NCBI RefSeq assembly: GCF_000185845.1
Contig: NZ_GL629647.1
Location: 2,383,963-2,397,322, forward strand
DNA: 13,360 nt
Origin: Segatella salivae DSM 15606
GTDB taxonomy: Bacteria > Bacteroidota > Bacteroidia > Bacteroidales > Bacteroidaceae
Direction of reading: 5' to 3'
Shown: in pieces, positions 7,745 to 13,360 of the stretch
Position numbering within the stretch: position 1 is the first letter of the stretch
How the letters are laid out: each line of letters starts with the position of its first letter
Position numbers and translations under genes: made by a program
The notes under the pieces: model-generated
Databases searched by the model: none
Told to the model about the DNA's origin: nothing
What the model saw: only the letters and a program-made list of their open reading frames with translations

Positions 7745-8926
7745 TTATCTTTTACTTACCACTTCTTTCAGTTGTCCCTCTTTAGTTCGTACAGTGAACG
7801 TGTAAACTTGTCCGTCAACGAAAGGGTAGTGGAGGAATTCTTCAAAGCTATTGATGGGCTTATTATTAATGGAAAGCACGATATCTCCTTGTCGCATACC
7901 TGCTTTGTAGACGTCACTTTGCTCGAAGATGAGGCCCACACAAGCTCGTCCTTTGTTAGGAACGAAGGCTATACGGAAGGGCTTATTGCCCACCTCTACG
8001 CTGTCGTTGTCAACAAAAGGCCTAAAGGTTAATGTGCGACGGAAGGGATTTATCGTTATCGTTCCATAGTTGAGCAGTTGTGCTCCGATTCTACTTGAGC
8101 CTTGAGTGGTAACAGAGTGGATGTTGGTTAGGGCGAATCGATCCCATTTTAAGCGGTCAAGATGTAGGAAAGCCACCTCGTCTTGTAGTTCAATGCCATG
8201 TACTCCAATGGCTAACTGACCGCGTGTGCGACCCTCAACTTGGCTTTCTACATTCTTACTTTTATAGGCGTGGCGGTCGAAACTCTGTTTGTTCATCGTG
8301 TAGAGTGGGCGAGAACCTGTGTCGAAAAGCACCTCGTCGACATGACGAATGAAGGGACTCACGAGCACGTAAGGCACAAACCATTTGAGTTTATAGCGCA
8401 GGTCATAGCCCGGTTCGTTGTCGAAGGCATGACGATTGTCGGTTAAAATGAGTATCTTCTTCTGTGTATCTATCTTTGCGCAGATGCCTTTTTGGAAGAG
8501 ATCAAAGCCAATGATGGCATCATAATGGCTTTTGGCGATGGGTTTCGGCATGATAGAAGCGACATAATCAGTAATGGTGAGATGGCCCAACTGAAAGGAA
8601 GGGAGGGTCACAACCTTCATGGTGTCAAGATGATCATTGGCATCCCGCGAGACAACATTCCCCAAATCGCGGTTCCAATTGAGTCGCGAACCTTGGAAAA
8701 TCATGCCTTGACTTGAGCCTGTGTCAAGGTTAATGCGTAGCCGATGGCCCTGCATTGTGATGGGAATGTATAGTTGATTGTCTTCAAATTCAAGAGGAAT
8801 CGTGTCGCAGAAATGGGCTGGTGAGAGCATGAAGTTAGTGTGATAGCCTTGTGAAAACATAGGGAGCACACTCGTTAGCGCCATGAACAAGAGGCAGAAG
8901 CGTAGGTAGATTTCGTTCCGTTTCAT
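7745..8926 (-). CDS. Periplasmic retropepsin-like aspartic protease with C-terminal PDZ domain
   Basis: The 393-residue protein starts with a signal peptide (about 1-26, ending FSQG), so it should be periplasmic or outer-membrane-facing. Two aspartic protease lobes follow in one chain. The first has INLDTGSS (65-72) and the hydrophobic-hydrophobic-Gly element AIIGFDLF (137-144). The second has VLFDTGSR (199-206) and RIGAQLLN (279-286). The paired catalytic aspartates would be D68 and D202. A PDZ domain (about 318-393) contains AGMRQGDIVLSINNKPI (342-358), the usual substrate-binding fold of envelope proteases. Substrate is unknown. ATG 8926 is chosen because it starts the signal peptide and lies just downstream of a -7 box; in-frame ATGs at 8995 and 8986 are upstream of that box. 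The sensor/AraC regulator follows 78 bp downstream on the same strand, so they may be co-transcribed and functionally linked (inference). Confidence 0.9.
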   Translation of the reverse strand: MKRNEIYLRFCLLFMALTSVLPMFSQGYHTNFMLSPAHFCDTIPLEFEDNQLYIPITMQGHRLRINLDTGSSQGMIFQGSRLNWNRDLGNVVSRDANDHLDTMKVVTLPSFQLGHLTITDYVASIMPKPIAKSHYDAIIGFDLFQKGICAKIDTQKKILILTDNRHAFDNEPGYDLRYKLKWFVPYVLVSPFIRHVDEVLFDTGSRPLYTMNKQSFDRHAYKSKNVESQVEGRTRGQLAIGVHGIELQDEVAFLHLDRLKWDRFALTNIHSVTTQGSSRIGAQLLNYGTITINPFRRTLTFRPFVDNDSVEVGNKPFRIAFVPNKGRACVGLIFEQSDVYKAGMRQGDIVLSINNKPINSFEEFLHYPFVDGQVYTFTVRTKEGQLKEVVSKR

Positions 8927-8941
8927 TCGATTCGTTTTGTG

Positions 8942-8949
8942 CAAAGATA
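8942..8949 (-). promoter_or_regulatory. Candidate Bacteroidota -7 box for the protease gene
   Basis: The minus strand reads TATCTTTG (exact TAnnTTTG), 15 bases before the ATG at 8926. A run with GTTTTC sits about 13 bp upstream, a poor -33 element. The box rules out the in-frame ATGs at 8986 and 8995 as starts if it is the main promoter. Confidence 0.55.
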
Positions 8950-9108
8950 GTAGTTTTTTAGAGAAAACATTTGGATTGAAAGTCATTAAATGCATATTGC
9001 CAAACGAAATGCGTCAGTTGGTGGCAGAATATGCTACAGATGGATGGCTGATTCCTATGGAATGGCATGCGGAAGGCTGCGTAAGAATGAATCGGGTATT
9101 AATGAAAT

Positions 9109-9169
9109 GAAAGGCCTAAGCTTTGAAAAGAAACAGGATTTCAAAAATAATCCAAAGCTTAGGTCTTTC
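9109..9169 (-). terminator. Long hairpin after the beta-galactosidase gene, probable terminator
   Basis: GAAAGGCCTAAGCTTTG (9109-9125) pairs with CAAAGCTTAGGTCTTTC (9153-9169): a 17-bp stem with a single G-U pair and a 27-nt loop. It begins 22 bases past the beta-galactosidase stop on the minus strand. The arms start and end in A/T runs, but no strong U-tract follows on either strand. Part of the loop can form competing stems, TTTGAAA (9122-9128) with TTTCAAA (9139-9145), or GAAA (9130-9133) with TTTC (9139-9142). It is probably a terminator or processing structure; it could also be a copy of a dispersed hairpin repeat. Confidence 0.55.
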
Positions 9170-9191
9170 GTTTGATGCGCGGTGATGAGGT

Positions 9192-11546
9192 TTAATACAC
9201 AAAGATTTTATAGTCTTTCATCGCTCCCGGACTTCCTTTTTCGGTGCGAGAGAGGACTTGTAGGCCAGTGAGTGTGCGCACTTCACCGAGGTCAATGACC
9301 AGCAAATGGGGGAAAGAACTGCCTTTTTGCATCTTCCAATATGTTGATTCCTGTTGGTCGAAGGCCTTATCTCCCGTGTGATTTCCATCTTCTTCCTCAC
9401 TATCTGCATAGTGTGTAGACCACGAATCGCGTGAGATGCGGTAGTCTTCAGCATAGAGTGCATAGAGTTCGGCTATGGCAACGTAATCATTTGTGCCGTG
9501 AACGTTCTTACATTCTATGGCGATATAGCGGCCTTTGGCAGGGCGATTGAATTCTATAGTTTGGCAAAGATCTGTGGCAAGAAGAACTCCTTGGGCTACG
9601 GGTTGAGCCGAATTGAGGTCTGGGCGGTCGCCCGGATTGTTGTGCTTATTGGTCTTTTCCAACTGCAGTTTATTCAGTTCTGGTTGATCTTGCCCCCAAA
9701 TCACGGGAGCTTTTGGGCCGACAATATCCATGACGATAATCTCATTGCGTCCTTTCTTCAGCCAGCAACCGGGGAGATAGAGCGTCTGTTGAGGCCCGAT
9801 GCGCCAGAAACGACCGAGCGCATGGCCATTGACATAGACCTGACCCTTGCCCCATTGTTCAAGATTCAGGAACGTGTCGCCCACCTTTTTCAGGTTGAAG
9901 TAACCGCGATAATAGCCGATAGACGGCGAAGAAAAGTTGATAGGACTGAAGCAACGATTGGTTTCATCCAGCTTGTCGAAGGCATGTTGTGCCGTTTGAT
10001 AGCTGTCGGGAATCGGTGCAATCACCCAGTTTTTGAGATGATAACTCACGTCATGGCCATTCATTTCAGTGTCGATGGTCACACTTTCGGTAATTCCCTT
10101 AAAGTCTTTCACAGCGCGTCCGAAGTTAATGCGCCCCATCGCTTCGATAAGAATGGTTAGGGTTGCCCCTTGCTTCACAGGTGGAAGTTTGATGCTTTTT
10201 TCGTTTTTCGTGCGGTCTATCGTGCCAATGAGTTTGTTATCAATAAAGATTTGTGCATAGTCGTGTGCCTCATTGAGAGACAACCGGCTTGACTTTTCAA
10301 TTTGAGGAAGTTTGGTTGCGTAGAACATTGCACCCCAACCAAGATCCATTTCCTCAAAACTCTTGATGTCATGGCTCGTTGTTGGCATACTCATCCCTAA
10401 GTCAAGCGGACTGAATTCAGTAAGCGTCATCTTCGGAATCGTGATGATTGGCGCTGCGGGTTTAGGCACATCGGGCAGCCGTTTGTCTCCGTTGTACTTC
10501 TGCATTGTCTTGCGCAGTTCCCAAAACTTAGGCGTAGCATGGCCATATTCATTGATAGGTGCATCGTAATCATACGACGTTACGTCGGGCGCAAAGCCCG
10601 GACTATTGGCTCCAGCCCAATGACCGAAGGAGGTTCCTCCATGAGTCATGTAGAGCGAAAAGGAGATATTCTTGCTCAACATCTCATTAATGCCTTCCAC
10701 CATAGCCTTTGCCGGTCGCGTTTCATGACGTGCTCCCCACTTGTCAAACCAGCCACTCCAGAACTCAGAACACATCAATGGCGTCTCAGGTCGAAGCTGT
10801 TTGAGACGCTTAAACTGTGCATCGATATTCGAACCCGTACCGAAATTCATGGTCCAAAGCAAGTCATCAAGGCCATTCTTCTCAAAGTTGCTGGCCCAAT
10901 CGCATTGAAACAGCGTTACCTTGTCAAAGCCCGAAGCTTTCACAATATCGCGAATTTGGCTGACATATTGCTTGTTGACGCCGTAGGAACCATATTCATT
11001 TTCTACTTGCACCATGATGATTGGTCCACCATTCTGTATCGTTAGCGGAGCCAATTGGCGCCCCACTTCAGCCTCGAAAGCCTTTACACGTGCCAAGAAA
11101 TAAGGATCGTCTTCGCGCAACCGAATATCTTTCTTCTTCAAAAGCCACCAGGGAAGTCCACCCATTTCCCATTCAGCACACACGTAAGGACCAGGACGCA
11201 CGATGACATACATGCCGTTTTTCTGTGCTAATCGGCAGAAAGCAGCCACGTCATTGTTGCCTGTGAAGTCATATTTACTCTCTTGCTGTTCATGGATGTT
11301 CCAGAAAACATAAAGGCAAATGGTGTTCATGCCGAGTGCCTTGCACATCTTGATGCGCTGATCCCAATAGGGACGCGGGATGCGAGGATAGTGAAGTTCG
11401 GCAGCTTTGACCACAAAGGGCTGGCCATTCAGCAAAAAAGTGTTTTTGCCGGCGGTGAAATCGCCACCGCGAGCCAGTGCTGTAAGTGTGGAAAGACTGA
11501 ACAACAGTGTTGTAATAATCGTTTTAAGATAAAACTTTCTGTTCAT
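9192..11546 (-). CDS. Secreted GH35 beta-galactosidase with permuted discoidin-like C-terminus
   Basis: This 784-residue enzyme should remove terminal beta-linked galactose from glycans in the periplasm or at the cell surface. A signal peptide (1-26) precedes the GH35 TIM barrel (about 30-350). The barrel carries VRPGPYVCAEWEMGGLPWWL (116-135), the acid/base motif VENEYGSYG (E184) and the nucleophile motif SEFWSGWFDKWG (E261), both intact. Beta-sandwich domains follow (about 370-610), including GQVYVNGHALGRFWRIGPQQ (568-587). The last 140 residues look like a discoidin (F5/8-type) module in permuted order: the usual C-terminal strand pattern TIEFNRPAKGRYIAIE comes first (663-678), and the usual N-terminal pattern AFDQQESTYW...LLVIDLG comes last (728-754). 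It is 56 bp downstream of the SIMPL gene with no clear promoter between, so the two are probably co-transcribed. Length is normal for Bacteroidota GH35. Confidence 0.95.
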   Translation of the reverse strand: MNRKFYLKTIITTLLFSLSTLTALARGGDFTAGKNTFLLNGQPFVVKAAELHYPRIPRPYWDQRIKMCKALGMNTICLYVFWNIHEQQESKYDFTGNNDVAAFCRLAQKNGMYVIVRPGPYVCAEWEMGGLPWWLLKKKDIRLREDDPYFLARVKAFEAEVGRQLAPLTIQNGGPIIMVQVENEYGSYGVNKQYVSQIRDIVKASGFDKVTLFQCDWASNFEKNGLDDLLWTMNFGTGSNIDAQFKRLKQLRPETPLMCSEFWSGWFDKWGARHETRPAKAMVEGINEMLSKNISFSLYMTHGGTSFGHWAGANSPGFAPDVTSYDYDAPINEYGHATPKFWELRKTMQKYNGDKRLPDVPKPAAPIITIPKMTLTEFSPLDLGMSMPTTSHDIKSFEEMDLGWGAMFYATKLPQIEKSSRLSLNEAHDYAQIFIDNKLIGTIDRTKNEKSIKLPPVKQGATLTILIEAMGRINFGRAVKDFKGITESVTIDTEMNGHDVSYHLKNWVIAPIPDSYQTAQHAFDKLDETNRCFSPINFSSPSIGYYRGYFNLKKVGDTFLNLEQWGKGQVYVNGHALGRFWRIGPQQTLYLPGCWLKKGRNEIIVMDIVGPKAPVIWGQDQPELNKLQLEKTNKHNNPGDRPDLNSAQPVAQGVLLATDLCQTIEFNRPAKGRYIAIECKNVHGTNDYVAIAELYALYAEDYRISRDSWSTHYADSEEEDGNHTGDKAFDQQESTYWKMQKGSSFPHLLVIDLGEVRTLTGLQVLSRTEKGSPGAMKDYKIFVY

Positions 11547-11602
11547 GTTTATGGTGTGATGAATGTTGTTATGGATTGCGGTTCGAGGGTGCTTTTCTGC
11601 TA

Positions 11603-12304
11603 TTAGTCCTTCAGCGAATAGGTTACGGTGGTCACCACTCTAACCTTCTTGATGTAAGGCGTGTTTGAATCGCGGTCTTCAATGCTGAATTGGCCTTGGT
11701 CTGCACTCACAATTTTATTGAGTTTTGAATGGCTGTTCTTGGCAAACTGCTGGGCAGTCGTTTCCGCGTTGGCGATAGCTTCTTGCATCATGCGAGGCTT
11801 CATGGCCTTGAACGAAACATAGTCGTAGTCGATGAAGTCTTCGTCGTCGTCTGCAACAATCGCGATGCCTTGTTTGAGCAGCTCACCTTGACGGGCGATA
11901 ATGCTTCTCACCAGGTCTACTTTGTGCGAAGTAACCGTGATGATGAGCGTTGCATAATAGCGATATTCTCTTTCGTTTGAAGAATACTGCTCGGCTTTTA
12001 CATCAACCACCTTTGGTGGGTTTATACTGATTTCGTTGGGTTGAATGCCGCTTTTGATTAAGAATTGCTTAATCTTTTGTTGCTTCACGGCGATGCGGTC
12101 GTAGAGTTCAAGCAGGTTGTTGCCCTGTTCTTTCGACACGATGGGCCACGTCACTTTGTCTGCAGAGACCTCGCGTTCGGCCAATCCTTTCACACTCACC
12201 TGTCGGTCTTTGTTAGCATAATCGTCGATACCGCCTTTGATGAAAAGGCCCAAAGCCATCAAGCCTATGGCGAGAATGGCGGCTGAAATGATTCTTGTTT
12301 TCAT
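11603..12304 (-). CDS. SIMPL-domain (DUF541, YggE/BP26-like) envelope protein
   Basis: The 233-residue protein has an N-terminal hydrophobic segment (about 5-24, ISAAILAIGLMALGLFIKGG), either an uncleaved anchor or a signal peptide, so the rest should face the periplasm. The remainder fits the SIMPL/DUF541 family: the opening strand VSVKGLAEREVSADKVTW (36-53), a conserved helix region after it, the middle block YRYYATLIITVTSHKVDLVR and a C-terminal strand ending VRVVTTVTYSLKD. SIMPL proteins such as BP26 form ring-like oligomers and are linked to envelope stress, but their biochemical role is unclear. ATG 12304 gives a good N-terminus and is preceded by a promoter candidate. The GH35 gene follows 56 bp downstream, so they may form an operon, with no obvious shared function. 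The acidic DDDEDFIDYDY stretch is a local feature with unknown meaning. Confidence 0.9.
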   Translation of the reverse strand: MKTRIISAAILAIGLMALGLFIKGGIDDYANKDRQVSVKGLAEREVSADKVTWPIVSKEQGNNLLELYDRIAVKQQKIKQFLIKSGIQPNEISINPPKVVDVKAEQYSSNEREYRYYATLIITVTSHKVDLVRSIIARQGELLKQGIAIVADDDEDFIDYDYVSFKAMKPRMMQEAIANAETTAQQFAKNSHSKLNKIVSADQGQFSIEDRDSNTPYIKKVRVVTTVTYSLKD

Positions 12305-12339
12305 GCGATGGTTATTTTTATAGATTGCGTTCTTGGTTT

Positions 12340-12369
12340 CAAAGATTTATGATTCGTATGTTATAACAA
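12340..12369 (-). promoter_or_regulatory. Promoter candidate for the SIMPL-GH35 transcript
   Basis: On the minus strand TTG (12369-12367) and AATCTTTG (12347-12340) are separated by 19 bp, the spacing expected of Bacteroidota -33/-7 promoters. The -7 box differs from TAnnTTTG at one base. It lies 35 bases before the ATG at 12304 and downstream of the terminator at 12433-12472, consistent with an independent transcript start. Confidence 0.5.
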
Positions 12370-12432
12370 CGTTCAAACGGCTCTTTTAGTATTTGATGAA
12401 TTGAGATTTAAGTATAAAAATCAAATCCACAT

Positions 12433-12472
12433 AAAAAAGGGTGCAGCGCTGTTATCTCAACAGCGCTGCACC
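12433..12472 (-). terminator. Intrinsic terminator of the DUF6261-like gene
   Basis: GGTGCAGCGCTGTT (12440-12453) and AACAGCGCTGCACC (12459-12472) form a perfect 14-bp, GC-rich stem with a 5-nt loop. On the minus strand a single C and then six T residues (12438-12433) follow. This is a classic rho-independent terminator, about 130 bases past the stop of the gene to the right, and it separates that transcript from the SIMPL-GH35 unit. Confidence 0.9.
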
Positions 12473-12598
12473 ACCACTTTAGACTTAGGAGTATTTATGA
12501 TGATACCTATTGTATAACTACGCCGCTGCGCAGGTTTTCGTCGCAATAAGAGTTAATTTATGAATGCGGCTTTGCGCATTTCCCTAAGCTCGACAATT

Positions 12599-13360
12599 TT
12601 ATGGTTGGTTTTTATGTTTAATGCCGAAGTTGGGCTGTTCGGTTGTTCCGCCGCCCGTTTTCGGCTTTTCATTCGCCTTCAGCTTCTTCTCCTCTACGAG
12701 AGACAGCGAGCCATCCTTATTCACGCCTACCCAAATGGTTTTGGGCTTGCCATCGGCTGTGGTCTTGCCTGTTATGGCCAATTCATATTTGCGCTTGGCT
12801 GCCGTGCCCTTTGTCTTGCCAGTAAACGAGAGGCTGCCATTTTCAAGTTCCATTTGCTGTTCAAGTGCTGGGAATCCTGCTTTTAGCCTGTTTTCTTCCT
12901 CTGGCGTAGGCTTAGGCGTGGGTTTCTTCTGCGCCATGCTCTGTTTGTGCGAAGTCTTGAAGTGCTCGCTTTCCTGATTCATGCGGTCAACCAAACGCTC
13001 TATCAGGGCGCGGTCGTCGTCGGTTGTGGCAAAGAGATAGCTGGCCTCAATGTAGCGACTAACTACGCCAAAGACGGCATCGGTCTGCGGACGAACCTCA
13101 CTCAATGCCGGCATCTTCTGGTCCACAGCCTTTTCCTGTCGCGTGTTATACACCTTTTGAAACTCATCGTTCACCGTCTTCAACTGTGCCGTAACTGGCG
13201 CCAGTCCTAATGCCGTCACCTCAGTTGCAAAGCGCTCTAAGTCTTTCAACATTCCACGCACCTCAGCCGTTTCCGCGTCAACCGCCTTACTTTGAATGCC
13301 TGCGTAAACACCGAGCCCTTTGTCTAAAGCCTTCGCTGCCTCGCGCACCGCTGCCACGGG
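12599..13360 (-). CDS. DUF6261-like protein with K/P-rich C-terminal extension (5' end cut off)
   Basis: The frame is open to the window edge and shows 253 residues, so the true start lies outside; the GTG at 13357 is in-frame but is preceded by another open codon (CCC). The first 150 or so visible residues are helical and Ala/Glu/Lys-rich, with LERFATEVTALGLAPVTAQL and a later block DDDRALIERLVDRMNQESEH. This pattern reminds me of DUF6261, a Bacteroidota family of unknown function; I cannot confirm it without a profile search. Next comes a proline/lysine linker (KPTPKPTPEEE), then a short, probably beta-rich segment (SLSFTGKTKG... KTIWVGVNKDGSLSLVEEKK) and a polar K/G/T-rich end. I see no transmembrane segment or catalytic motif in the visible part. 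The strong terminator downstream shows it ends its transcript. Function unknown. Confidence 0.8.
   Translation of the reverse strand, partial: PVAAVREAAKALDKGLGVYAGIQSKAVDAETAEVRGMLKDLERFATEVTALGLAPVTAQLKTVNDEFQKVYNTRQEKAVDQKMPALSEVRPQTDAVFGVVSRYIEASYLFATTDDDRALIERLVDRMNQESEHFKTSHKQSMAQKKPTPKPTPEEENRLKAGFPALEQQMELENGSLSFTGKTKGTAAKRKYELAITGKTTADGKPKTIWVGVNKDGSLSLVEEKKLKANEKPKTGGGTTEQPNFGIKHKNQP

Larger units (their letters stand above)
12305..12598. other. 294-bp intergenic stretch between SIMPL and DUF6261-like genes
   Basis: It contains the promoter candidate at 12340-12369, an AT-rich part and the strong terminator at 12433-12472. A short AATGCG/CGCATT hairpin at 12563-12580 follows the right-hand gene's stop. 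I see no coding frame. Confidence 0.7.

Noticed and set aside
8927..8995. In-frame ATGs at 8995 and 8986 as starts of the protease
   Set aside because: They lie upstream of the TATCTTTG box and would place 20-23 polar residues before the signal peptide.
8990..9175. 61-codon plus-strand frame ending in the hairpin
   Set aside because: No promoter or family resemblance; half of it is the hairpin stem and loop read as codons.
9192..9500. Truncation or frameshift at the GH35 C-terminus
   Set aside because: The missing half of the discoidin fold is found just upstream in permuted order, and no continuation appears in other frames after the stop.
9498..10160. 220-codon plus-strand frame opposite the beta-galactosidase
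   Set aside because: It is antisense to the conserved GH35 coding sequence and shows no recognisable domain.
12563..12580. Short AATGCG/CGCATT hairpin as terminator of the right-hand gene
   Set aside because: Only six pairs and no U-tract; the much stronger hairpin at 12433-12472 explains termination.

Overview
The window looks like a stretch of a Bacteroidota chromosome, most likely Prevotella or a close relative. Three things suggest this. Candidate promoters carry the Bacteroidota -7 box TAnnTTTG instead of sigma70 hexamers, start codons lack Shine-Dalgarno sequences, and the proteins belong to families typical of that phylum (propeller/Y_Y_Y/AraC sensor-regulator, GH35 galactosidase with discoidin end, DUF6261-like protein). 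Genus is inference from style, not from a marker gene. All seven genes I can support lie on the minus strand, so transcription runs from right to left. Both window edges cut a gene.

Layout in transcription order (right to left): the 3' part of a DUF6261-like protein (12599-13360), closed by a textbook intrinsic terminator (12433-12472); a SIMPL/DUF541 envelope protein (11603-12304) with its own promoter, followed 56 bp later by a secreted GH35 beta-galactosidase (9192-11546); a long hairpin (9109-9169); a periplasmic retropepsin-like aspartic protease with a PDZ domain (7745-8926); a membrane-spanning sensor/AraC regulator that lacks kinase and receiver domains (4682-7666); a non-coding stretch with a degenerate 22-bp-period tandem array (about 4558-4689) and a weak hairpin; a three-domain GH18-CE4-GT2 membrane polysaccharide synthase (877-4287); and a Cof-type HAD phosphatase (1-818, 3' end cut off).

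The most interesting items are the one-polypeptide synthase, which joins the activities that poly-N-acetylglucosamine systems split between PgaB and PgaC, and the kinase-less regulator with two predicted seven-bladed propellers next to a periplasmic PDZ protease. A membrane-tethered DNA-binding protein beside a secreted protease invites a proteolysis-controlled signalling model, but nothing in the sequence proves the link. The 22-bp repeats have the spacing expected of tandem AraC-type half-sites, or they may be an unrelated dispersed intergenic repeat. No mobile element, CRISPR array, tRNA or rRNA was seen.
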